Assembly: GCA_958295665.1 (NCBI GenBank)
Contig: OY282560.1
Location: 54,188,333-54,252,332, forward strand
Origin: Tipula vernalis
Taxonomy: Eukaryota > Arthropoda > Insecta > Diptera > Tipulidae
Direction of reading: 5' to 3'
Length of the DNA stretch: 64,000 bases
Position numbers and translations under genes: made by a program. The notes below the pieces were generated by a model that ran no database searches, was not told the origin of the DNA, and was given only the letters and a program-made list of their open reading frames with translations. Shown here one piece after another: positions 35,090 through 45,789 of this stretch (position 1 is its first letter; every line of letters starts with the position of its first letter).

Positions 35090-35384
35090 ATTTATCTTTA
35101 TTTCAGTTTATTTATATACATATATTAAAGAAAAACAATTATTGCAAATTAGAAATAAAGTAAAGCTCCATTAGATTTATATTAAAATCTGTGGTGGAGC
35201 AACAATTATACAATTCAACAAAATTAAACTAATTAAACTTATATAACATACAATAACAAGCTCAAATTTAGTATCATTTGACATACAATAATTCAATTGC
35301 ACCACTAAAAGTATTGCTCAATGTTATCTAAACCGAGCAGCCAGGATCGAATTTCACGTTTTAATTTGTATTTCCGCACATTGC

Positions 35385-38189
35385 TTAGACTTTTAATATC
35401 GTTAGGTAACATATGTGGCAAAAGAATGTAGCCATATAAAGATAGAATCTTCTAAATTTTTCGCTATTGCAACGAACGCCGGCAAAGTTATTTGGCTTTC
35501 TCGTATTATATATGCTTACAGTTCGATTGTGAAAACTGTTACTTCGATTAAAAAACATTTTGAGGACTTTATAAATATAGAGATATCTAAATGGTAATAA
35601 ATTTAGTTCACGAAACAACGGAACTGTTGGTGTTGTCTGAGGGCGCTTGTAAATTAATTTAATGATTCTTTTTTGTGCGATATACAGATCCTCAATATTA
35701 GTAAAATAAGTACCACCCCAACTGGATATGCCATACATTACTATTGATTCTACTAGAGCATGGTATAATTTCCTTAATGTAACCCTTGGGCAAATTTTGC
35801 TAAGATTATAGAATTTATGAATGGCCCAGATTACGCTTTTCCTAGTATTATTGATGTGTGACTTCCAGTTAAGTAGTGAATCTATTGTTAAACCCAGATA
35901 TTTAAATTCATGTACCAGCTCAAGCACAAAACACTGAGGCGAGCATAGATTTCTATCGCATGAATACGTGTGGTACGTTTGAGGGTGCGCTAGGGAAACC
36001 GCATCTCTTCGCCCAAAATGCATGAGTTTTGATTTGTCGCTAACAATAAGCCGATTATGATAAAACCATTGACTTAGGCTGTCCAGATCCTTTTCAAGAA
36101 TACGACTAATTTCCCAAGTACTATCAGTCATAGGAATAGCGTAGCTAAGGGCCAAATCATCAGCAAAAGCAGTGGGATTTCCTATGAAATCAACGTCAAA
36201 AATCGAATTAAAATAAATCAAAAATAATAATGGACCCAAAACAGATCCTTGAGGGACGCCACACCTAACAGCACCTGGGTTACTTAATGTTTCGCCTATT
36301 CTAACAATTTGACGCCGATTTTGAAGGTAACTTGTAAACCAATCTAGAATTGTGCCTCGAATACCAATATTACATAGTTTAGCTAGCATTATTTCATGGT
36401 TGACTACATCGAAAGCTTTAGAAATGTCAACAAACAATGCTGTAGGCTTTTGCGAACTGTTCATAGCTGTAAATATCTGACTAAGGAAATCAATTAGTGC
36501 TTCTTCAGTGGATTTACCAGCAGTAAAACCATATTGTTTATTGTGTAAAAAATTAACTTTATCAAGATAATGCACTAACCGACGTTTTATTAGTTTCTCA
36601 AAGACTTTAGCTACGGTGCTTAGCAGAGAAATCGGCCTATAATTGTTCAGCTGTAATTCATCGCCTTTTTTGAATATTGGAATTACAATTGCCAATTTTA
36701 AATTATTTGGAAAAATTCCATTATCAAGGCTCAGATTATACAAGAATTTTAAAACATCCACTAAGTACCAAGCGCAGTTTTTAACAACCAAGTTATCAAT
36801 TCCATCAGCACCTTTAGATCGTTTGTTTTTTAAATTATTAATTTCAATAATAATTTCCGAAGCAGTTATAGGCTCAAAATAACAAGACGAAACGTAATTA
36901 TTTGACTGTGACCCAAAGATAAATTTATTACGTTCAATATCATCATTTCTAGTAGCACTAAATGTGGAAGTTAATTCTTTGGATATGTTTATAAAAAAAT
37001 TGTTAAATTCATTAGAAATCGACTTAGAACATGTAAGGATATCTTCAGTTCGAAGTTGATATATTTGAGTTAATTGCTTACTTCGAGAATTACGTCCTAA
37101 CACCTCATCTACAATCTTCCAAGTAGCCTTGGAATTATTAATGGAAGAATCAAATTTGTTCTTGTAGAATACGTTCTTTGCAGTATGAACATCCAATTTA
37201 ACCTGCTTTGAGAGATTGACTACATATTTTTCCAGTTTCTTATTGAAAGGATATCGATTTAATTTCTTTGAAAATTTTTTTAATTTGTTCATCTTGCGCA
37301 AAAGATTACAATTCATCCATGGTTTCAATTTTGTGATTTTCCGACTATCAGTGATAAAAGTGGATGATGCTATGTGAGACCTTAGAATATCGACAAAATT
37401 TTCAAAAGCAATATTACAATTGGATTGAGAATACACAGAATTCCAATTTTCAAAGTTTAAAAGATCGTTTAGTTTGGTGAAATTCACCTGTGAAATATTT
37501 GATCTATAATTAACTGTACCTGAACTCAACATTAATGCAAATATATCGACTATAATCAAATTATGATCAGAAAAATGCATAGGTAGGTTTCTAATGTTAA
37601 AATCAAATATTTGCTCACTTTTCAGGAAGACATGGTCCAGACAAGCTAACATTCTAGTTGGTTCATTTAAAAAGTTTATTAAACCATGTGAAGCCAGCAT
37701 TGTTTGGTAACCAAACGACTCATTGATATCTAAAAGATTTAAATTAATGTCACCCAGAATAGCTACGTTACTTTTTGTAAGCGTACGCAACAAACTTTCC
37801 AGCTCATCGCAGAACCCATTAATAGACCCATTATTAAATCGGTAGATACAAATGAATATCCAATTTCTCCCTGCAATGTCAAGATCAAAACGAATAATAT
37901 CTGCTGTCATCCAATTGTAAACTTGAATTAAGTAATTACCAATGTTATTGCGAATAAAAACACCAACACCCCCAGAACGGTAACTGTCATTACAGCAAGC
38001 CCTAAAGTTGTAACCCGGTAAACTAAACTCACAGCATTCTTTAGAATAAATCCATATTTCAGTCACAAAAATTAAATCGGGAATCTCGTTAAGGCTTGCC
38101 ACATATAAACTAAAAGTATCAAAATTTGCCCGTAAACTTCTAATGTTCTGCACCAATATCCTAAAATTAGAATTTCGTATCTTACTCAT
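35385..38189 (-). CDS. CR1-like LINE ORF2: AP endonuclease + reverse transcriptase
   Basis: A 934-codon frame from ATG 38189. Endonuclease at about residues 8-220: LVQNIRSL, E in FVTEIWI, RSGGVGVFIRN, ILGDINLNLLD and SDHNLI. RT at about residues 480-760: LAIVIPIFKKGD, NNYRPISLLSTVAKVFEKL, QYGFTAGKSTEEALIDF, ALFVDISKAFDVVNH, GVPQGSVLGPLLFLIYFNSI and the catalytic FADD of AFADDLALS. All main motifs are intact. There is no RNase H. The last ~17 codons come from a frameshift near 35445; the original frame continues (LYGYILLPHMLPNDIKSL) to a stop at 35305-35307. Known role: nicking target DNA and priming cDNA synthesis. Confidence 0.95.
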   Translation of the reverse strand: MSKIRNSNFRILVQNIRSLRANFDTFSLYVASLNEIPDLIFVTEIWIYSKECCEFSLPGYNFRACCNDSYRSGGVGVFIRNNIGNYLIQVYNWMTADIIRFDLDIAGRNWIFICIYRFNNGSINGFCDELESLLRTLTKSNVAILGDINLNLLDINESFGYQTMLASHGLINFLNEPTRMLACLDHVFLKSEQIFDFNIRNLPMHFSDHNLIIVDIFALMLSSGTVNYRSNISQVNFTKLNDLLNFENWNSVYSQSNCNIAFENFVDILRSHIASSTFITDSRKITKLKPWMNCNLLRKMNKLKKFSKKLNRYPFNKKLEKYVVNLSKQVKLDVHTAKNVFYKNKFDSSINNSKATWKIVDEVLGRNSRSKQLTQIYQLRTEDILTCSKSISNEFNNFFINISKELTSTFSATRNDDIERNKFIFGSQSNNYVSSCYFEPITASEIIIEINNLKNKRSKGADGIDNLVVKNCAWYLVDVLKFLYNLSLDNGIFPNNLKLAIVIPIFKKGDELQLNNYRPISLLSTVAKVFEKLIKRRLVHYLDKVNFLHNKQYGFTAGKSTEEALIDFLSQIFTAMNSSQKPTALFVDISKAFDVVNHEIMLAKLCNIGIRGTILDWFTSYLQNRRQIVRIGETLSNPGAVRCGVPQGSVLGPLLFLIYFNSIFDVDFIGNPTAFADDLALSYAIPMTDSTWEISRILEKDLDSLSQWFYHNRLIVSDKSKLMHFGRRDAVSLAHPQTYHTYSCDRNLCSPQCFVLELVHEFKYLGLTIDSLLNWKSHINNTRKSVIWAIHKFYNLSKICPRVTLRKLYHALVESIVMYGISSWGGTYFTNIEDLYIAQKRIIKLIYKRPQTTPTVPLFRELNLLPFRYLYIYKVLKMFFNRSNSFHNRTVSIYNTRKPNNFAGVRCNSEKFRRFYLYMATFFCHICYLTILKV

Positions 38190-38563
38190 AAAAAATGAAT
38201 GAAATATAGATAATAAAATATACAGGTAAAAGCAAGATTATAAAAAAATATTGATACTGTTGTTTACGAGTAAAATTAAAAAAATTGTAGTTATTGTAGC
38301 ATTTGATTCCGCAGAAATGTAAAGTTGGGTACAGCACTAATAAAAAGCTTATTCGATGTTTTGAATTAATCACGTTAATTGTCAGTGCTACCAACAAATT
38401 AAAACTGAAATTGTTAGTAAAAAATATAACTGTCAATCCTTTATAAACAAATACAAATGAGATTTGTTTTGTTGAAATCAAAACAAAAATGGCAGAAAAG
38501 TATGTAAAAATAACCAATAAATATTGAGCTTGTAATAGTAAGAAAATTTGCATACCTAATGAA

Positions 38564-39576
38564 TTAAAAAATATTTGATTCCCGATTGATCTCACAATCG
38601 CTATTTTTTCTCCCAATTGGATTGTGTGCTTGAAGAAGCCGAAAAATATCATTGAGTGATTGTACTCGATAAACATCTGAATCTGCCGATTTCCGTAGAT
38701 TTATTTGTCCATTAGTACACCACAAATATTTATAATTGTACGTTGTTTTAATTTTCTTCGCTTCACGATATAACTGGGACTGGAACGCTGTTAATCGGTG
38801 CATAATGAAAATGCGTTGCTCAGGATGGTTTTGCGGCAACATTACATCCAAATCGTTAGTGAAAAGTGACTTCTTTTTCTTCATCTGCAGCAAAATGTTA
38901 TTCTTAATATCATTCGTCGTGAATTTGACAACTAATAAATCATTAGAGAATGATTTAGATGTATATTCTTTATATGAGACAGTGCTCTTGCTTTTGGGAA
39001 TTGCATGAATGTTCACTATGTCATCATAATTAATTTCCACTCCTATTTTTTGACGGTGTTGATAACCACATCACGAATATCACCATGTTGACTGGGTAGA
39101 CCGACAATTGTTATGCTACTCGAGTTTAATTTCTGGCTTGGTTTATCATTTTCAGCTTCTAGTAAATGAATCTTGGAAGTCTGAATCGACATCTGGTTCT
39201 CTAAGGTATCTACCCTGGATTTAAGTATTTCGTTTTCCGATGCAAGCGATACAAGCATGGCTTTCAGGTTATCAAGAGTAGATAGCTTTTTTTCCATACG
39301 TTTCAGCAGGATCATAACATCAGATAAATTAGGCAAATCATCCATTGCGTCAGAATCATGGGAATCCACTTCATCAATTATTATTGATTGGTTCGAAGAA
39401 GAATTACGACAAACATGACACAGCCATTTTGCTGAGCGCTTCTTTATTCCATCTAGTAATTCCTCGGAAATGTTTGCACATCTTATGTGAAACGTATTAT
39501 CACATGAGCCCGCGCATTTGACGCCAGGAAATTTCGCTTTGGTAATGTTCATAGAACAAATGTTGCACGTAGACAT
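38564..39576 (-). pseudogene. CR1-like LINE ORF1: PHD-like finger plus coiled coil, one frameshift
   Basis: From ATG 39576: a Cys/His zinc finger (CNICSMNITKAKFPGVKC, CDNTFHIRCANI, WLCHVCRN) of the PHD/ZZ type seen in ORF1 of CR1/L2-type LINEs. A heptad-rich coiled coil follows (MILLKRMEKKLSTLDNLKAM to about residue 155). The frame stops at TAG 39043 after six A residues; the next frame continues at once (INYDDIVNIHAIPKSKS...) to 38564 with the C-terminal RNA-binding-like domain. The break is one base, in a homopolymer: a mutation, a sequencing error or, less likely, a slip site. Known role: ORF1 coats LINE RNA. Confidence 0.82.
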
Positions 39577-39699
39577 TATAATAACTATTATATATGTTTA
39601 TATTATTATTCCTTATGAAATTATAGATTGTATAAATAGTTATATTTATATATAACAATACAATTTTCCGAAGAAAATTTATTTTTCAAAACATTAATT

Positions 39700-40286
39700 T
39701 ATTTTGACGTGTGTCACGTTCGACGACTAGATTGGTATCTGAAAATAATACCATCACAGTCCCAGGAAATCAAATAAATACGGGCGGATACCATCAATAT
39801 ACAGCTAAACCAACGCCATTACCCAGACTAACACTGCAACAAAGAAATGCAGGGTACAACATGCAATTCCAACAACAATATCGGCCACAACAACATCCGC
39901 AGCAACAATACCACCAACAACCATATCAACAACAACAATTTGCGCAGCAGCAAACTCAAAATTACTGTTCAACAGTACCAGCAAGGCCAACACAACCAAA
40001 ACCACCCACACCAATGTCAGTCGATGAATCTGCCAACACCAAAAGGATCAATTATATAAATCGGCCGAAGAACTTTGACGTAAGACCAAAGAGGGATAGA
40101 AGCCCTGATACCGGCCTAAACCAGCATAAACAACAACGAATATTCCACATGGAACAAGAAGAGGGTACATCGGAATACCAAGAGTATATCGACAACTACA
40201 GCGACATGGAAGAGGAAAATGATAAGACAGAAGAAAACTTTGAGGTAAATTCTACAACGAATGCCTCTCCAGCATTCCTTACTTAG
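39700..40286 (+). pseudogene. Gypsy gag, C-terminal Gln-rich part
   Basis: Continuation of the gag cut by the LINE: RSTTRLVSENNTITVPGNQ, a Gln-rich stretch (about 39850-39970), a basic segment RPKRDRSPD and an acidic end (YIDNYSDMEEENDKTEENF). It stops at TAG 40286, overlapping the pol frame that starts upstream in the -1 frame. This is the usual gag-pol arrangement for -1 frameshifting in this group. Confidence 0.8.
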
Positions 40287-41349
40287 AGTATCGAACGAAG
40301 AATAACAACACCCTAAAATTCCTTGTCGGCACCGGGGCCAACAAAAATTTCGTTAGACCAGAAATTGCCAAAAACCCCAAATCAACCAACAAACAATTCC
40401 ATGTTAAATCAGCAGGAGGTGACATCAAAGTCCAACAGAAAATATCTACACAGTACTTCAAAAATCTCGGTAATGACATTCAACTAGATTTTTATATTCT
40501 GCCGGGACTTACAACGTTCGACGGGATAATTGGAGATGACACGCTGAAAAAACTAGAAGCCTTAATAGACAGGAAAAACAATACTCTCACAATAAAACCA
40601 GGCATCAAAATTCCTTTGAAGTCCAAGACTTCAATTCAAGTAAATACTATCGAAACAAGAAATGGTCACCTAAACGAGGAAATAAAGTCAAAACTAAAAG
40701 CTATGGTAAACAAATATCAACCAATCTTCGGAGCCATTGGAGACCACCCAACCATCGAAACAAACGTTAGAGCAGAGACTATAAGACCACCACCGAGGAG
40801 CCAATCTACACGAAATCGTATCCATAACCGATCAACATGAGAGCTGAAGTAGATCAACAAATAGCGCAATTGCTCAATGACGGTATCATACGACCATCAA
40901 AACGTCCATATAACTCACCCATTTGGGTCGTCGAGGAAAAATTAGGCGCATCAGGAGTTAAAAAATATCGGATGGTCATAGATTATAAGAGACTAAACAT
41001 TGTTACCGTTTCGGACACCTACCCAATACCCGACATAACAAACACCATAGCAAATCTAGGCGATTCAAAATTTTTTACAACGATAGACCTAACATCCGGA
41101 TTCCACAACATTAAGATGTTGGAAAAAGATATACCCAAGACGGCTTTCTCGACTATGAACTGGAAATACGAATTTACCAGGCTACCATTCGGGTTGAAAA
41201 ACGCTCCAGCGATTTTCCAAAGGATCATCGATGACGTTCTGAAAGAATATATTGGGAAAATGTGTCATGTTTATGTAGATGACATAATCATATTCGGAGG
41301 CAAAAATGAAGAGGAGCACCTAGAAAATGTCAGCAAAATTTTAGATTAG
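40270..41349 (+). pseudogene. Gypsy pol: protease and partial RT
   Basis: Protease: FLVGTGANKNFV (about 40320-40355), where the catalytic DTG Asp is Gly; then FDGIIGDDTLKKLEA. A frame break near 40790 and a TAA at 40823 precede the RT (from about 40840): IRPSKRPYNSPIWVV, YRMVIDYKRLN, FFTTIDLTSGFHNIKM, RLPFGLKNAPAIFQRI and the catalytic YVDD (about 41275), stopping at TAG 41349. There the sequence passes without a gap into a ~170-bp tandem array. Thumb, RNase H and integrase are missing. It belongs with the gag at 34311-35089 and 39700-40286. Confidence 0.9.
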
Positions 41350-42350
41350 CCCACAAGTTTTTGGGCGCCAAAAATCTAAAATGGTCCGATTACGATGGTT
41401 GATACCTCTATCAATCGGTTTCGGGACCTGTAATTGCTGTGACAATTTTCATTTTGATTGCTCGATTATTTCTAAACATTTCTTAGAAAATTCAATTTTA
41501 TTGAAAATTAACTGTGCTATAGCCCACAAGTTTTTGGGCGGCAAAAATCTAAAATGGTCCGATTACGATGGTTGATACCTTTATCAATAGGTTTCGGGAC
41601 CTGTAATTGCTGTGACAATTTTCATTTTGATTGCTCGATTATTTCTAAACATTTCTTAGAAAATTCAATTTTATTGAAAATTAACTGTGCTATAGCCCAC
41701 AAGTTTTTGGGCGGCAAAAATCTAAAATGGTCCGATTACGATGGCTGATACCTCTATCAATAGGTTTCGGGACCTGTAATTGCTGTGACAATTTTCATTT
41801 TGATTGCTCGATTATTTCTAAACATTTCTTAGAAAATTCAATTTTATTGAAAATTAACTAGAGCCCACAAGTTTTTGGGCGGCAAAAATCTAAAATGGTC
41901 CGATTACGATGGTTTATACCTCTATCAATAGGTTTCGGGACCTGTAATTGCTGTGACAATTTTCATTTTGATTGCTCGATTATTTCTAAACATTTCTTAG
42001 AAAATTCAATTTTATTGAAAATTAACTAGAGCCCACAAGTTTTTGGGCGGCAAAAATCTAAAATGGTCCGATTACGATGGTTTATACCTCTATCAATAGG
42101 TTTCGGGACCTGTAATTGCTGTGACAATTTTCATTTTGATTGCTCGATTATTTCTAAACATTTCTTAGAAAATTCAATTTTATTGAAAATTAACTGTGCT
42201 ATAGCCCACAAGTTTAAGGGCGGCAAAAATCTAAAATGGTCCGATTACGATGGCTGATACCTCTAACAATAGGTTTCGGGACCTGTAATTGCTGTGACAA
42301 TTTTCATTTTGATTGCTCGATTATTTCCAAACATTTCTTAGAAAATTCAT
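41348..42350. repeat. 168-173-bp tandem repeat, about 6 copies
   Basis: AGCCCACAAGTTT recurs at 41348, 41521, 41694, 41862, 42030 and 42203, giving spacings of 173, 173, 168, 168 and 173. The 168-bp units share a deletion (AACTGTGCTAT to AACTA), so the copies arose in subgroups. Monomers are nearly identical, implying recent amplification. Each is open for about 64 codons in one frame, which has no coding meaning. It starts exactly where gypsy RT ends. Confidence 0.95.
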
Positions 42351-42660
42351 TTTCAACAGTTTATTTGATTTTCACAAATTTTAAAATAGCGCTGAACATA
42401 CACCCAATCCTTTTTATTTTAATAAGAAAAATTGTTTCGGATTGCTTGACCTGTCCACTTTATGGAAATATAAGCCCACACCTGGTAACATCTCTGAGAT
42501 TTTCGTAAATGGTCATAGTGTAGCATCAGGTTTGGAAAGTTTATTTGATTTTCACAATCTTCAAAATAGCGTCGAGCATTCCCAACCCTTTTTATTTTAA
42601 TAAGAAAAATTGTTTCGAATAGCTTGACCTGTCCACTTTATGGTAATATCGCCCGATACC
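42350..42660. repeat. Two copies of a ~190-bp unit
   Basis: AGTTTATTTGATTTTCACAA followed by TTTTTATTTTAATAAGAAAA and CTTGACCTGTCCACTTTATGG occurs from about 42358 and again from about 42537. The copies differ by substitutions and a small deletion. The sequence is unlike the array to its left. Confidence 0.75.
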
Positions 42661-42741
42661 TTGTTCTACTTCTTATTTACACTTTTTATGTAGGCCTACA
42701 CTTCTTCAGTACACTTACACTTTTCGTTAATTTGTGTAGCT

Positions 42742-43460
42742 TCACTTTGAGTGAAATACTTCACACCGGTGCCCATCGTACCATCTCTCAGATATGCAAT
42801 ATCGGCTGGTCAGCATCCAGATGGTGGCTTCGTTCGCAATATCATTGGCTGTCGTAACCCATATCTGGTTGTGGCAGTTTGCCGATTCATTCCAGGATTT
42901 TCCTAAGCCGGCGCGGCGGGCCGCCAAAGGTTTAAATAACTATGACGAACGATTCTAAATATTTTGCGACTATTAGACTAATAACTAGCGAGTTGAGTTC
43001 CAAGTATATTGCATGCGAATTGATATCATTTTATTGACTGTGATCTTCATTTTCAAAATGATGAACGCTACCTCCTGTTTGACTAAGTAACGGCTGCTCC
43101 TACTAACATGTAACTCGTTCGTATTCTTGGCAGGATAATTATTAGGTTTGCCAATACATCAGAATCCGCCAACTTATTATAATTAAATGAGAATCTGTTG
43201 ATTGTTGCCGCGGGGTTCCACAAGAGTCTCGTCTTGTTGGGTTTATTGGGATTTATTGTCGCAAAAATGGGTAAGTACCATGTGCTGTCTCCTTGCGTTC
43301 GTGCTTCTTTAACGAATAACTTCTTCAGCCAACCCCTCTTCTTTTATTCGGCTTCGTACCGGCACTCGGTAGTTCTTTCCACCATTTCCGCATGTATTTA
43401 TCTTGCTCTGGCTTCTTCGAAGGATTGTATCTCCCGTTCGTTAAGTTTAACACCTAATAT
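42742..43460 (-). pseudogene. Second BEL/Pao relic (RT and RNase H-end pieces)
   Basis: On the minus strand, 43450-43200 reads LNEREIQSFEEARAR, then DSTWYLPIFATINPNKPNK and LLWNPAATINRFSFN, the Pao-type RT entry (usually WYLPH...NP.KP.K.R.V.DAAA). Further on, 42930-42750 reads IWVTTANDIANEAT and CISERWYDG, resembling the end of a BEL/Pao RNase H region. The palm with the catalytic site is missing, and the frames contain stops. The RT part is fairly clear, the RNase H part tentative. Confidence 0.6.
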
Positions 43461-44922
43461 TGGTCATTCTAAGAAAGCCTTCTATAATTTTTTTTTTTTT
43501 AATGTATTTATTTATTTTCTTATCTAATGTTAGGTACCGAAAATCAAGCATTCAAATAATACCAAGAAAACAAAGTGTTAAGACTGATTTACATTCAATG
43601 ACAATCGACGTCTGCAAAAAAATTGAAACACAACATAGGAAAAAGTACATAGACAAGAAGAGAAAAAATAATCATCTGCTTAAAAAAGGCAATTGAAACC
43701 CGAGAAACAAACCAATAAAACCTCGTCTGCTTTTTTTGCAGATGTCGAGTTTCATCTTTTTTGTATCTGCGAAATTTTTTGAATGTATGTAAATCAGCCA
43801 TTAAACCAATTTTTTTTTTGTTTAATGATTCCACTGCCACCTGTGAGATATTGGCCAAACCTTAAAAATAACCAAATTATATTGGTTTAAAACTTAGAAA
43901 ATTGGATTAAATGTTCACTAAACCCAATATATTTACGTAGTTCAGCTATTAACCTCCATTTATTTTAATAACGCTGTTGATCGAAAAATGAATTTATTTG
44001 GCTATTGTTAGAAATGATGTCTATCTATCCTGAGACTTGATAAATAATACATTGATGGATAAGTAATTAACATTTCATGTACACAATGTAATACAATGGC
44101 TGAATGGTGACCATTCAGTGAAATAAATTAAAACCGGCAGCTTGTGTAAATACGAGATAAAATATTATGTGCGGAGAATAAATCTCGATAAGAATTCGTA
44201 TATGTATAGATGATTTGTTGAATATAGACATTGAATAGGATTCTCATCAAGATGCAAATATAAATAGGAGAAGTTCATTATATTAAAATGACCTAAAAAC
44301 AAAAACAAAACAAAAAAAAAAAAATCTGTAGACAAGTAAAAGTTGAGGAAATATCAACCACTCATTTATCCCGAAGACAAATTACCAATTGTTGTACGAC
44401 TTTTGTGTAAATTGATTTAAATGGATTTACATTGTACAATGCAAGCACATGTATATGTAGCATATAAGCGGTGCGAGGTTAGAGTAAATATATGATTGGT
44501 GCCCACCTTAATTTATTTATCTTCCGACGTATTGTAGGCTTTTCTAGATTTCGTTTTTTTATCGTTCGTATATTATTTGCATAAATCAACAGAAAATTAT
44601 TCCGTGTCGAGATCATAATAAGAAATATAAAAACGGATATCATTTTTCATCTTTCATCGCGCGAACGTCTCAAGATTTATAAATTATAAATAATACAACA
44701 AAAAAAAAACCAAGAATAAAACTCCAATTAATCAATTTAACACATTCGTTCGTCTGGTTATACTATTTACAAAGTGTACAATATGCGAATTTGTATATAA
44801 GAACTTGTATTTTGGTGATAAATGTAACAATCGGCTCTCATTACACTTTACATTTGTAATTGTTCTTAATGATTAATTATTATTATTTTTATTTATAATT
44901 CCATATTTTAGTTTTGTTTTTC

Positions 44923-44956
<34 letters not shown>

Positions 44957-45290
44957 GAGTGTACGGCCAATAATTATAGCAAGTCTCCCGGACTCCCGGG
45001 CACACACCGTACACCCGTTCACACATAACAAAACCGAAGGATAGGATAGAATTATTAGTTGGGACAGACTCGACCCGGTTACAGACACCAATGCGATCGA
45101 TAGAAGACAACACAATCTAACTACATTTTTAGATGATCATCTCTCTGGAATCCAGGGCCGGATACTCAGGACTCCGTAAACCTAAATTAAAAATTATTAA
45201 TGTTGTAATTTCTCCTGTTCGCCATTCAATAATTTACCTCATAAAATAATTAAGAAAATCTAAAATTACTAAGCTAAAATTTTAATTATA
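43461..45290. other. AT-rich stretch, nothing firmly recognised
   Basis: No coding family seen on either strand. It contains an eight-unit ATTG microsatellite (44924-44955). A GC-richer block (about 44990-45180) is not identified. Confidence 0.4.
44924..44955. repeat. (ATTG)8 microsatellite
   Basis: Eight perfect ATTG units. Confidence 0.97.
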
Positions 45291-45297
45291 ATTACAG

Positions 45298-45352
45298 TAG
45301 AATTCGCTTATAGCGAACACTCAAGGGACATAATTTTATTCACTATAGCCGA
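45298..45352. repeat. Possible pogo/Tigger-like terminal repeat, solo
   Basis: CAGTAGAATTCGCTTATAGC followed by GAACACTCAAGG resembles the CAGT-starting TIR of pogo/Tigger elements. No opposite end was found in the window, so this is only a resemblance. Confidence 0.3.
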
Positions 45353-45359
45353 CTGTTCA

Positions 45360-45645
45360 TTTTAATCAAATATTCGTTTACGTTTATAAACGTAGTTCTT
45401 TGTTTGTATTATAATCTTGCACTGTATTTGTGTATCATACCTCGCATTGTATTTGCTAACATATTCTATTGTATAATTGTAGAGTAGTAGATGAATAACC
45501 TGTTTGATTGTACGGTAGTTACTGTTACTAAATGTTAATTTTTTTATAATAATAAAGCAAGGAACGCTCTCTCTTATTCTGGTTGCTGAACTATCAGCAT
45601 CGTTGTCATTATAATTTATTTTGGAACACAGTATTGGCGACGAGG
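45360..45645 (+). repeat. Probable 5' LTR and PBS of Mag-like gypsy
   Basis: AT-rich sequence with AATAAA (about 45551) followed by the GGAACGCTCTCTCTTATTC run and ending in GGAACACA. Immediately inside it, TGGCGACGAGGAT (about 45644-45656) resembles the primer-binding region found at the start of many insect gypsy elements. No second LTR is present, so the left boundary is approximate. Confidence 0.5.
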
Positions 45646-45789
45646 ATATAAACGTAACACCATATATTTGGAATATAAAAGGCTGAAATACATACTGTTG
45701 TAAGTAAAGGTGATAAACTTAATTTTTTTTTTTGCGCATTCTTGGGACTGTGAGCAAGTGATAGTGTGGTACATTAAATTCGTAATAAA

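Larger units (their letters stand above)
35066..39690 (-). mobile_element. CR1-like LINE inserted in gypsy gag, near full length
   Basis: A minus-strand element with ORF1 (38564-39576), ORF2 (35305-38189), a short 3' UTR and a sense 3' tail of (AAT)n at about 35066-35090, inserted between the two halves of a gypsy gag. It is the best-preserved transposon in the window. The 5' boundary is uncertain (39600-39700), and no unambiguous target duplication was found. The microsatellite-like 3' end instead of poly(A) fits CR1/L2/I-group elements. Confidence 0.88.

Noticed and set aside
41381..42508. Series of ~64-codon identical reading frames starting MVRLRW
   Set aside because: Each is one monomer of the 168-173-bp tandem array; unit length and lack of stops explain them.
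43595..43858. Minus-strand 87-codon frame as a small gene
   Set aside because: No family similarity, low-complexity composition and no promoter or splice context.
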